Assembly: GCA_019279435.1 (NCBI GenBank)
Contig: JAAALK010000287.1
Location: 17,546,162 to 17,610,161 of the forward strand
Source of the DNA: Zizania palustris
Taxonomy: Eukaryota > Streptophyta > Magnoliopsida > Poales > Poaceae
Direction: 5' to 3'
DNA length: 64,000 nucleotides
The notes under the pieces are model-generated. The model was not told the origin of the DNA. It saw only the letters and a program-made list of their open reading frames with translations, and searched no databases. The translations under genes and the position numbers were made by a program. Below, piece by piece: positions 34,401 through 44,650 of the stretch. How positions within the stretch are numbered: the stretch's first letter is position 1; the number at the start of each line of letters is the position of its first letter.

Positions 34401-35323
34401 CATGCGCCAGGCGCCCAGGCAGGAGACTGGCATGGGGGCAGCCAACAGGCCAGGTCAGGCCCAGGCCACAAGGGCTGGGCTAGTTAAAATTCCAATTCAG
34501 TTTAGAGTCCAATTCAGTTAGGATTGAGTTGTTAGGTTTAAAGAGTCCTGTTTAGAGTAAATCAATTGAGTACCAGGCCTGGCCTGCCTGTAAACAGTAC
34601 CTGCGTGGTACTGTTCACGTGAACGGTACCGGCAGTACTGTAGCATATTAGGATTGAGTAAGTTTAGGTTAAGGAGTCCTATTACATTAATTATATTTAG
34701 ATTATTCTGTTAGGATTTAGCAGATTAGATCAATTAGAAGGGTTGATCATGTGTCTATATAAATAGAGTCCCAATTGGAGTTTAGGTTGTCGAGTATTTT
34801 CAGTTCGGACTTTGCCTTCTCGGTAACCCTTGCCTCGTTGGTGCCCTGGACGTTACGGCTCCGCCACACCGACAAGGTCCAGAGCCTTGACCCACTACTT
34901 TTAAATACAATTTGAGGAGATTCGTACCTTCCAATTCCGTTGAAAGTCCGACCTGGGACAGTTCATGACAGGGTTAACATCTGTTGGAGGAAGGATGGCC
35001 CACAATGGATTCAGTTATAGCTTTGATATATGAAAAATGTCACTGACTGATGCTAATAATGGATCTAGGACAATTGTATGGATTTGAGACCAAATCGGCA
35101 AAGCATTCATTTTTGGGAATAGTAGAATCTTATTTATCGGTTTCGTTGTGGTAATATGTATCCCTTGTGACCAAATCTCTGTTTCAGTTTTCAGTACCCT
35201 GTTCTTATTTTATTTACCATGTATTTCAGGTACTCATATGATGAACAAACTGCCACATACAAAGAGATACAGGCTGAACAAGCTGGCACGGTCAAAGAAA
35301 CACCGGAAGATGGCATCGAGTAG
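25464..35323 (+). CDS. LIN1/CD2BP2-like U5 snRNP protein (OCRE-domain protein), 10 exons
   Basis: Family members are U5 snRNP-associated factors of the nuclear pre-mRNA spliceosome. Exons: 25464-25543, 25672-25870, 26354-26479, 26559-26711, 28585-28714, 28839-28880, 33486-33785, 33908-33959, 34131-34208 and 35230-35323. All introns are GT..AG and all phases agree, giving 417 residues. The N-terminus is basic (RKPRFPKGRKAKYRD). GYFDENGNFVEY and DAWLDSVEVD (about 118-145) are typical of the family, as is the helical part ending GYERLARARLGLPEVEEDI. An acidic Ser/Thr linker follows. The C-terminus is a Tyr-rich OCRE-like repeat (YYYSSSTGYYYDSTSG..., about 353-400). I see no GYF motif. The gene appears intact despite transposons in introns 4, 6 and 9. 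The start was chosen because it is the first ATG giving the conserved basic region. Confidence 0.88.
27003..27925. mobile_element. Candidate hAT-like non-autonomous element in intron 4
   Basis: The left end 'catggttttcaag' and the reverse complement of the right end 'catggttattaag' form imperfect terminal inverted repeats. Near both ends the motif 'gcctaggcg' / 'gcgcctagtcg' recurs. The interior is more GC-rich than the intron around it. A clear 8 bp target duplication was not found, so class and exact ends are tentative. It is spliced out with intron 4 (26712-28584). Confidence 0.4.
29023..29227 (-). repeat. 3' LTR of the intron 6 element
   Basis: Runs from TGTTGAATTG to CTCTAACA and contains 'ggtatatatagga', a TATA box on the minus strand. 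The sister copy is 32547-32750. Confidence 0.88.
30303..31755 (+). mobile_element. Small internally deleted copia element nested in the intron 6 element
   Basis: Very short LTRs of 106 bp (30303-30408 and 31650-31755) start TGTTAGA and end TAACA/TAGCA. A perfect GGCCC duplication flanks them (30298-30302 and 31756-31760). A Met-type primer-binding site TGGTATAGAGCT follows the first LTR, and 'ttgaggggggtg' precedes the second. The coding part (30684-31637) joins the start of gag directly to the end of RT and RNase H, so most of pol is deleted. The element is 1.45 kb in total. Confidence 0.9.
30684..31637 (+). pseudogene. Fused gag start and RNase H remnant of the small copia element
   Basis: The ATG at 30684 gives a copia Gag start (LPNVTFDGTNFREWSTML). 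After about 90 codons the frame passes into the RT end and RNase H (RYRHLVGSLVYL, YTDATWGSDPSD, IAWKTKK). A stop (31278-31280) interrupts the RNase H; the same domain continues with SRSSDEAELRAL and SEIQLVDLLTKA to a final stop near 31637. It lacks protease, integrase and the RT core. Confidence 0.8.
32547..32750 (-). repeat. 5' LTR of the intron 6 element
   Basis: Second copy of the LTR. Its outer start is mutated from TG to TA (tattgaattg) at the primer-binding-site side. It ends CTCTAACA before the CATGT duplication. Confidence 0.87.
34398..34960 (+). repeat. Solo LTR in intron 9 of the LIN1-like gene, GTTCA duplication
   Basis: A 563 bp LTR from TGTCATGCGC to CTGGGACA, flanked by GTTCA at 34393-34397 and 34961-34965. 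The sequence matches, in reverse, the LTRs of the element at 52775-54911 (shared 'ttaggatttagcagattagat', 'gtctatataaatag', 'gtactgttcacgtgaac'). A TATA box 'ctatataaata' fits plus orientation. Confidence 0.87.
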
Positions 35324-38300
35324 CCCAAGTACTGTCAGTTGTCTCTCAAGCTAGATTGTTTACACATAGTGGGATGCAGCTTTAGTTTACACCGGAAGAT
35401 GCCACTTGTTTAATTTGCATTGCCAAATGGTTATGTACAAACCTGTGAAATGTAATTTTATGCTGGCAACATCGATCTATGTTCTGCCTTGTGCCGCTTC
35501 ACTGTGAACAAAGTTTCCATCTGAGGTACAAGATGAGAACATGAGATCAAAATGAGGTATTAGTCGGTCTAACTTTTGAGTTCAGGCCATGTTTCTTTAG
35601 TTCTTGCGTTTAATCAATTGATTGGTCTCTAGAAGGACTAATTAATTGATGATGGATTGGTTAAGAAAAGGAACTGGTCTCCGAAAGTGCAAAAGGGAGG
35701 CCAACGATTCAAATCTGAAAGGCTGCCAAAATAGAAAAATCAAACTGGAGCTCCCTGAACCAGGCGTCTTGGGTGCTGGAAAACGGCACGCGTTGCCGTT
35801 TTGCTGTACCCGTGAGCGGATCGAGCAGAGATCTCTCTACCCGGCAGCTGCACGGGGGATGCAGACCGAGAAGAGTCAGAAGCTCGCAACCGCTCACAGA
35901 TCTAGCTTGCCATCTTTCACCTTCTGTCTTTGCGAGGTACCTGTTGTTTCAGCCTGTGTGCGTGATCATTATTGAACATACAACTTGCCAATTTGCACCT
36001 TCGAAAATCATGGTGCCATTTTGCAGGTTCCGTAATCACGGTAGGATGGTAAGAAAGTATCCTTTTTTGATATTCTCCCTACGACCTTTACATTTGTAGA
36101 ATTGTAGCTAGCCTCAACTCTGCTCACCCAGCACCGTGCCCCACAAGTCCATAAACCATCGGGCAGGCTCACATCAACATCTTCTAGTAGCTATAGTACT
36201 AAAATCTTTAACTTTTTAAAATTGTTCATATTTTTCTCTATATTGTAAAAGTCAATATTTACAAAATTTAGAAAAAAAACTAAATTTAGAAGTAAATAAC
36301 GTCAGCTTCTTTGGATTTTTACCTAATACTTATTTGCTTCTTGAAACTGAAGCTTTCAAATAATTTCTTTGCAATGGTTGCTACATGTCTTGTTGTCAAC
36401 CAACTATGCTGACCCGTTCGATTTCTAATTTTTTAGAAAATTTTATATATGTCGTTGAAAATTTACTGGTTCCTATATACGATTAAAAATTTGTCATTTT
36501 CATATACTAATTAATGCATGCAAAATAAACTTTCCTTTATTTGTTTTCCTGGCGCACATTATCGGGTAGTTTAAAACGGATTTCATGCAAATTAAGTGGT
36601 AAAGTATGTTTATTCCGTTCTGAACACGTGTGTGCTGTATTTTTGTGGCGATAATACATTGATTCCGGATTATTATCGGGAGATCTGTTGCATACATGCA
36701 AATTTAATGTAAAATATAGATCACGATATGAGTTGATTCTAAGTAACAAGTCGTCGTGATTGATCGGCTACATTCGGTTAGCCTATTTTTAATTTTAATT
36801 AATTATTTTAAATCTTTTTAATCAACCGTCATGATTAGCTGATTCCATTGTTCCTGAAAATTTAAAAAACTGAATATATGTTCAACTCATACTGTTCTTT
36901 TTTTTTTGAAATAGGCCACACGGCCCGACCTTGATTGAAGGTCATAGGGTGTGTTGAGGATGTGAGCGAGATTACCCTAGAACTACTCCCGCCTGAACAC
37001 GTTTATCATTGAAATTCTAACGAGATTTGGTACCTTACATCTCTTTTACAATACTATTCTTAAAGGTGGAGTACAAGTTTACAACACAAGAATTCAATCA
37101 GCTAGTTGTACGTCCAGAGTGTCTAGTGATCTTTCATCACAAGACTGCTCGATCCGATCGACGACCGTTTTGAAGGCCCCAGAGTCAATAGTCAATCCAG
37201 CTTGTGTTCAAACGTACGTACGTGCAGCTAGATCGACCAGGTGACCACCGAAGATCATCATCTTATTATATTTTAGACCATTGACCAGCTAAGATCGATC
37301 GAGGCATGCAGCTACGTACCCATGCACGCAGCCATGCATTCCCAGGATTGATCTGCCATACATATTACCGATAGATTCGTTCGATCGATCTATAGGCAGC
37401 CACACGTGCGCACGTGTTGTTAAGTTTGGATCTCGTATTATTGCACGCGGCGCCACACGCGCACGTGCGTGCACGCAGTACTATTCCTGAGATCAGTACA
37501 CAACCACGTACGTACATACGAACACACAGTAAGGCACATGTGACAGTAATTATATGCATACGTCGCTGCCAAAAAAGTTTCTGAAGACATCCCTTTCAGA
37601 CCGTAAGAAGGAAAACCGTACATTGAAAAACCAATATTCATAACTGGTCACAGTGCCGCACGTGTAAATTGGTTTAGTTTCAACTTTCAAAGGCAGTTGT
37701 CATACGCTTGTGCCGCTTAGCTAGCTTGGATATAAAACTGTGTCAATCTAAAAGACGGTTTTATTAAATTGGTAATTTTTATAGTCAGTGTCTTGTATCA
37801 ATCATTAATTTGTGGAAATCTCATTCTTGTAAATTAAATAAGCTATAATTAACTCATTTCAAACCTAAGTCAGCTATCGTTTCATATTTACACTATCTAA
37901 ATTTAAAAAACTCAAGTCTCAGAGTTCTCACACCACTACACTTCATCTTCCTCGTCGCATATGGCACATTCCTAGAGGTCTATGCCGCATGTTCGTTCTT
38001 GGCTACATAATATATATTACATGCATAGATGGATATGGATGAATTGAAATTGTATATTTTTGGCTACTCTCCTGCCCATTGATCACATGTTGAATATGTT
38101 CATAGAGGGTTAGTCAAGTCAATCTCACGTTACATGCATGTGACTTATTTTCCAAATATAACATTTTCACATGTTTTCTATCACAGATCGACATCTGAAT
38201 ATGTATAAAGCCTGACGTCACAAAAATGATTCTAAAATGCAAGCAATTGCCGGGCATGACGTGCATATGCATGCGTCTACAACTTGAGACAGACCAAGTT

Positions 38301-38690
38301 GACGATGTATCAGTACAAGAGACTGTAGACCACACGTACGTATAGTATCTACGTCGCCGCCGCCGTCTCGTCTCGATGCCCGGTCAGACCAGCCAGATTA
38401 TTACCAGCGGAGTTCACATGAACCACGGCCAAATTAAATTAGTAAGGAAACAGCCGGCCTGTCGGGCCAGCTGATTAATTAATTAGATAGCTACCATGCA
38501 GGTTAAACTACAACTTTTACTAATTATTAGTAAGTAGCAATAGTTTTTTTATTTCCTATCCGGATTTAGGACAATTAAGAAAGTTCCAAGCCGACCCGTG
38601 ACACTCCTATCTCAGATCGAGTCAGAGACTCAGAGTCGCATGCACGAAATGGAGTTCGACTTTGACCACATGATTAATCGATTGCTCGAT
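35324..38690. other. Intergenic region with no recognised gene
   Basis: Starts with the 3' UTR of the LIN1-like gene. A 109-codon frame at 35646-35975 has no recognisable domain. 36890-37000 carries a T-run followed by 'gaaataggccacacggcccgacc', possibly a retroposon edge. 37200-37560 is rich in 'cgtacgta' and 'gatcgatc' palindromic words. No element ends with target duplications were found. Confidence 0.4.
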
Positions 38691-38697
38691 CCGTTCC

Positions 38698-38705
38698 TAT
38701 AAATA
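38698..38705 (+). promoter_or_regulatory. TATA box upstream of the small candidate gene
   Basis: 'tataaata' lies about 50 bp upstream of the ATG at 38749, in the sequence 'ttcctataaataccagc'. Spacing fits a short 5' UTR. Confidence 0.55.
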
Positions 38706-38748
38706 CCAGCTGAGATTTGCATGCAACAGCTGTACCATTCTCCTATTG

Positions 38749-39207
38749 ATGATCACCAATCATCGTCAAGCTCTCTATCACCGTATTGTGCAGAAGCAGT
38801 TGATGGGCAACGTCGCTACGCCGCGTGATATCGGAGTCGTCGGAGGGTCGTCGTCGAGGAGGAGAACGAACGCCATGGCGGCGGCGAGGGAGGTGATGAT
38901 GCCGTCGGTGGAGGCCGTGGCAATGGCCGGCTACGATCACTGGCCGTGGCAGGAGGATGGCGCCAAGGAGGACGACGATGAGACGAAGGAGGCGACGGCG
39001 CCGCCAGGGCACCTCCGCGCCCTTGACGCGTTCCTGGAGGAGGCGGTACCGGCGCACACGGTGGTGGCGTGGCGCCGGAAGGAGGACGCGCGTCTCCGGC
39101 GAGGCGGCAAGCCGCGCAGCCACGACGACGACCTCAAGGAGATGCTCAAGTTGTGGGCAAAGGGGGTGGCCAATAAGGTAGTAGCTAGCGACCACGTACG
39201 TTGTTAA
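38749..39207 (+). CDS. Small uncharacterised plant protein, 152 residues
   Basis: A GC-rich frame in AT-rich surroundings, preceded by a good TATA box. The protein is acidic in the middle (DGAKEDDDETKEAT), then has an amphipathic segment (HLRALDAFLEEAVP), a basic patch and a C-terminal DDLKEMLKLWAKGVANK. I do not recognise a family. A GT at 39178 ('aataag|gtagta') could be a splice donor after ...VANK, so the last ten codons are uncertain. The frame's composition, TATA box and lack of internal stops argue for a real gene; the GC bias alone could also produce the frame. Confidence 0.55.
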   Translation: MITNHRQALYHRIVQKQLMGNVATPRDIGVVGGSSSRRRTNAMAAAREVMMPSVEAVAMAGYDHWPWQEDGAKEDDDETKEATAPPGHLRALDAFLEEAVPAHTVVAWRRKEDARLRRGGKPRSHDDDLKEMLKLWAKGVANKVVASDHVRC

Positions 39208-39579
39208 CCAGTAGCTATACGAGTTAACTAACTGTAGAGTAGAAACTATGTACGTATATATATATGTACGTGTATACAATGCTTGCACTGATATTAGGAT
39301 TAGGACGGCTAATCTCCCCTCTCAATTCCACAATTCCTTGTTAAATTTGTTCTTTCAAGATCTAGCTAGCTAGTTAGCTAACTAGTTGTTCTTGTATCAC
39401 GTTGGAAATTGTAATATACATACAGCGGCAAGAATCCCGGGAAGAGGGTGATTATACGTAGGTCTCAAGTGGCTAAAATCTTGGTCGTTCCTCTGCCGTT
39501 GGATTCAAATCCAATGGTTGATCACCTCCTCCTTCCTCTGTTCTCCAAGCAACCAAGCGCACATGTTTTCTTCTCTTCT

Positions 39580-40471
39580 CACTACAACAAAACAGAACAA
39601 TTTCGTCGGCCAATTAAACTTCCGTCGGCTTTTGGGCAAGCCGACGGAAGTTATTTAACTTCCGCCGGCTTCTCACAGTGGCCGACAGAAGTTAGCGGGG
39701 GATTTTTCCGCGGCCGATCGGATCCCCTAACTTTCGTCGGCCAGCATCAAAGCCGACGGAAGTTAAGTAACTTCCGTCGGCTTTGATGCTGGCCGACGAA
39801 AGTTAGGGGATTTATTCCCCAACTGCGTGCGCGTACAGGGAGCCCTAACTCCCTGTACGCGCGCTCCCGGCCCGGCCTGTTCCCCGCCGCCGCCTCCTGC
39901 GCCTGCCGCCTCCCGCCGCCAACCGCCGCCTCCGGCAGCCGCCGGTCGCCCGGTCCCACGCGCCCGCCGCCCGCCGCCGCCTCCCTGTGATGTGTGAAGT
40001 TTTGGATGTGAGATGTGATTTTGGATGTTATATGTGAATTTTGAATGTGATTTTGGATGTGAAATGTGAATTTGGATGTGTATTGTGAATGTGATATAAA
40101 TTGTATTTGGATGTGAGTGTGAATAGGGGAAAAATACCAGCTAACTTCCGTCGGCTTTGACCATAGCCGACGGAAGTTAGCTGCTTTCGGCCACGTGGGC
40201 AGAAAGGCTAACTTCCGTCGGCTAGGGCCAAAGCCGACGGAAGTTAGCGCCCCTCTGCTAACGTGGCAGAGTTCGGCGCTAACTTCTGTCGGCCATGTGA
40301 AGCCGACGTAAGTTAGCTAACTTCCGTCGGCGGCCGACGGAAGTTAGCTAACTTCCATCTCCTCGCTTCCATCGGCTTAGTCTTTTGCCGATGGAAGTTA
40401 GCTTCTTCCGTCGGGAAAGGGCTAACTTCCGTCGGCTTTGGCCGACGGAAGTTCCCTGTTTTGTTGTAGTG
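39580..40471. mobile_element. Short non-autonomous CACTA transposon
   Basis: Starts CACTACAACAAAACAG and ends CTGTTTTGTTGTAGTG (perfect inverted termini), with a TCT duplication at 39577-39579 and 40472-40474. Both subterminal regions are packed with 'aacttccgtcggc' in both orientations, as expected for transposase-binding subterminal repeats. The centre holds a GC-rich patch and a degenerate tandem of 'ttggatgtgaaatgtgaa' (39985-40125). No transposase is encoded. Confidence 0.92.
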
Positions 40472-40759
40472 TCTTCTCCACCGTGTTCGACTATCTGCTT
40501 CGTCATCTCCATGACGGATGCTGCAGTGCTGTTTCACGCCCCTGTTAGCTCACAAACATGTGTCTCCAATGGTCCGGCCTGGTCGCCGGCGACGCCACTT
40601 GCCATCGTCCATACCACCTGAAAACTACCCACTATCTTTTTTTGAATGAAAAACTGCTGCATCCCTAACCTTCATCTAAGCTCGGGGAGTCGCCGGTGAA
40701 CTCTGTTTCGACTCTAACACTCAACTAATTCAGAATCTAAATTGGCGCATATAATACGA

Positions 40760-43700
40760 TGCTACGGGAATGCAATGTTTCGCCGAGTGTCTGCGCTGCT
40801 CAGCGAAGCTTAGAATATACTTGACAAAGGCTTCACTGAGTGCTACACTCGGCGAAGCGCACACGACAACCTGACTCTCGGTATACAGGCGCTTCGCCGA
40901 GTATATTTTATCGGGCACTCGACGAAGGCTTCACCGAATATCATGTCGGCTTCGCCGAGTGCCCAACGTGGCACTCAACGAATACTTATTACGTTTGCCG
41001 AGTGCCAGGCGCGGCACTTGGCGAACTCGTGCATGGGTCACGTGGCTACGCGCTTGGCTGAAGGTTTCGCCGAGTGCCCTACATGGTGCACTCGGTAAAA
41101 CTAGTAGGCACTTGGTGAAAAGTTGCCAGAACACATAGAATCATGTCACGTAGCGTGATTATGTGCGTTCTGGGTCTCTTTGCCCAGTGTAACACTCGAC
41201 AAATCAGTTTTTTATTTTTTTAAATTCAGTGCATTCAAATGCTTTTATACATTCACATACATGCACACGTCCACGGACATATTCATACACATTCAATCCA
41301 TATCCATTCACATCACAATTTCGCATAAATATTCAATCAATATCCATTCACAACACAAATTCACATAAATATTCAATCCATATCAATATCCATTCAAATT
41401 TCGCATCACCATTTACTTCACAATTTCATATATACATTCAATCTACATCACATGTTAACAAGTCCATTTCACATCACAAATTCAGAAGTTCACTTCACAT
41501 GACAAGTTGTTGAGTTACAAAGTTAACTTACAGAGTTCGCCCCTCCTAAGGATTTCAAGGCGGCATCTGCATATTTGATCCTGATGCCGATGATTAAAAC
41601 TATAAAAAAGAAAATACTTAGCACAATTGTGTATAACAATAACGACAAAAACAATATTAGAAACTCACATTGCCGCTTTGTGGAGTGTGCGGAGATGTTT
41701 GAGGATGAGGAAGTGAAGGAAGGAGTAGTTGTGGTAAATGAGGCTAGCCCATCCAACCTGAAGTAGATCTGCTCATCATCTATGCAAAATATTGTTGCAT
41801 CTAGCTCTGCATCTAGGCTTGTATCTGGGCCTGCCACTTGGCTTGTTGGGTCTGCAACCTTCTCTCCATCTCAGACTCCAACTGGGCCTTCATCTGGGCC
41901 CACCACTCAGTCTACTAAGCTTGCAACTCGATCTACTGTTGGGTCTGCCACTCGGCCCTTTGCTTTTACTCTTCGTCCATTCGAGCCTACAAACCGTCAT
42001 TGCAAAGTCGTTATCATTCCAAAACAAAGAAAGTATAAAGATTTAAGGATTAATGCAGTACAACTAACCTGGAGCTCGTTAATAAGGTACAATGATGTGT
42101 CTCGGCAAGTGTGTATACCCGGACTAGAGCTCAAGCTCTAAACTCTCACTTGAGAGAGAGTACGGGTCTGAGAAGCATCTATCGCGTCGTCGCCCATCAA
42201 AAAGAGGCCACATCTCTTTCCTCCTCCAGCCCTCATTACCACATCTCCATCAATGTTATGTTGGGACGGCTCATAATCAGGACCGTGTACTTTCTCGCCA
42301 TCGCCGTGTAGTCCTAGAGGCGTTGATATGCACTTGAGTTGGTATATGCCTCGGCGAGGCCATTAGGATTATACGTATTGCCTTCAACTGCCCTCCCCTT
42401 GTGAGCCAAAACAAATGTCATGACTTGGAAATATTCTTGACCCGTGTTGACTGTTGACTACAACAAGAAATCAGTTAGAACAACCACATAGTGTAATCAA
42501 AGGGTGAAAGAAAACAAGTAACCTCATACCCATCTCGCATGGTACTAGTCGAGGTTCAGCGAGCCTTGATGGTGTGGTGCTCCTGGCATAAGTAGGCGTC
42601 TCTCCCGGCAGGCATTGTGACTGCTCTGCCACTCAAGAGAACACTTATCAACAATTTGTCCCCAGCATTCAAGATAAGCGGTGCACCACTGTGGAGAGAC
42701 CTACTTATACAAGTGAAATTTATAAAGAAAAAATATTAAATATTGCAAGATAAACAATAATGTACTTACCATCATGTATTGCTCACGTGTCAGATATGCG
42801 ATCCGGGCATCCTTTTTCTTCATCATATGTCTAAGTTGTTGAGCGTGGTAGTCGATCACGGTTTGAATATGAGCCTCATAATGCATGTCAGTGACAGGCT
42901 TCCAAGCGGCTCTGTTGATAATAGAGGTAGCCTAATCCGCATACTCCTCATCACACCTATAAAAATCTTGCATATAGGTGTAAAAAAATGTTATGTAATC
43001 CAAATGTGGCGCGGGTGAGGTACGGGTGGAGTGCGCGCGGGAATTAGATCTGGGCGCAATTGCGCCCAGGTCTGTGAAAAAATACCCTAAAAGGTAATTC
43101 GTCGAGTGCCAAATTGTGCGGCACTCGGCGAAGAATATATATTTTAAAAAACGTGGGTTCACCGAGTCTCTTACTGTGAGGCACTCGGTAAACACCTTCA
43201 TCGAGTGCCTTATTGAGTGGCACTCGGCAAAGAATTGTTTAAAAGGAAAATAAATACTAAAAAATAGAAAACCTAACGTCAATATTTTACTAAACTCTAA
43301 AACTTCCTCTAAGAGTCGCCGGTTTCTAAACATCATGTGTGGAAATTTTCTCGAAACATTTTAAAAATTTTATCATAGAATATATGTATGATATCATAAC
43401 ATGTCAAGTTTCAGGTTTTTTTTTGATTTTTTTAATTGTTTAAAATTAAAACACCAAGAATGTGCGTGTTGTCGATAGAGTGCCTTCATCGTGATATCTT
43501 AAATTTTCTTTACCTTTAATATGTAAGGCCTAACTTAGCTATCAAAATAGAAGTATGTTTTTTTAAAAATATTTTGTTCCTTATTTAATACACTTACAGT
43601 TCAAAATTGACATCTTTCAATTTAAATCCTATAAAGAAATTTAATTAACTAAAAATAGCAAACTAGTCTTGAAAAATGCTAATTTTTTATATGGTATAAG

Positions 43701-44647
43701 ATACATTGGTTTTTCATAGTATAAAAAGTTTTAAGTTCAAATAAAGATTTAAATATCACTTTCTTCCCTAAACTCCTAAACCTTCTCAAAGATTCTCCAA
43801 TTTCTAAACATCATACATGAAAACTTCGTCGAAATATTTTCAAATTTTTATCACAATATATATGTATGATATAATAACACCATGTAAATTATCATATTTT
43901 TAGGCATCAATTTAAGTTTATATAATTAAAAAACCATTAAGCTCCATGTTGTCGACCGAGTGTCACAACTTAGATTTTTTAATATTTAGTGCTAAAAGAT
44001 AAAAATGGACTCACGAACATAAATATGATTTTTCTACAATTGTTTAGTCATTATTTCATGTATATGCAGTTCAGATTTGACCTACTTCGAATTAAATCCT
44101 AGAAACATGATTAATTAATTAAAATAGCAAATTCACTCATAAAAATCTGAACATTTTCCATGGATTAATACATGTTGAATTATGACCGTAAAAAAAATTC
44201 AAGTTCAAAACATGTTTAAAATATGATATGGACTTAAATTATAATCTCACGTGAAATAATGGGTATTTAATCTTTGTCGAGTGTTTCTGTTAAATAACAC
44301 TCGGGAAGTCCAGCCACTTGGATACGTGGCGCACCACTTTGCTGTGAGTGTCAGGGTTGGCACTTGGCAAATACTACAGTTTGTTGAGTGTCCGTTAATC
44401 ATACTCGAGAAAGCATATTTTTCCCAATCAGTTATCACGCCGTCGTGACCAACTGAGGAGCGGTTTTTTCAAAACGTTTGCCGAATATCTTTGACTTAGC
44501 ACTCAGCAAAGATTGACATATGCCGAGTGTAAAATGTTTGCCGAGTGTATGTTTTGGTACACTCAACAAAGACTGTATTGACGATTGTTTGATGGAACGC
44601 ACTCGGCAAACTATCAGGGACTCGAAAAAAATAAATTTTCGGTAGTG
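40760..44647 (-). mobile_element. Larger decayed CACTA transposon
   Basis: The ends are 'tgctacgggaa' (a mutated CACTACGGGAA) and 'ttttcggtagtg', with a CGA duplication at 40757-40759 and 44648-44650. The subterminal zones (40790-41110 and 43080-43230, 44270-44600) contain many 'cgccgagtg' / 'cactcggcgaa' repeats. The interior keeps fragments of an ORF1-type protein on the minus strand. The TNP2-type transposase is not recognisable. Confidence 0.78.
41530..42960 (-). pseudogene. CACTA ORF1-type (plant transposase_24-like) remnant
   Basis: Minus-strand fragments read AWKPVTDMHYEAHIQTVIDYH and YLTREQYMM (about 42720-42910), APHHQGSLNLDQYHA (about 42550), and, near 41790-41890, a Gln-rich coiled coil (QLESEMERRLQTQQAKWQAQ) broken by TAG codons. 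This order matches the Transposase_24-type accessory protein of grass CACTA elements. Introns and stops are present; it is not functional. Confidence 0.6.
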
Positions 44648-44650
44648 CGA

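Noticed and set aside
35646..35975. 109-codon frame as a gene
   Set aside because: No domain, no clear promoter and average composition; chance frame is more likely.
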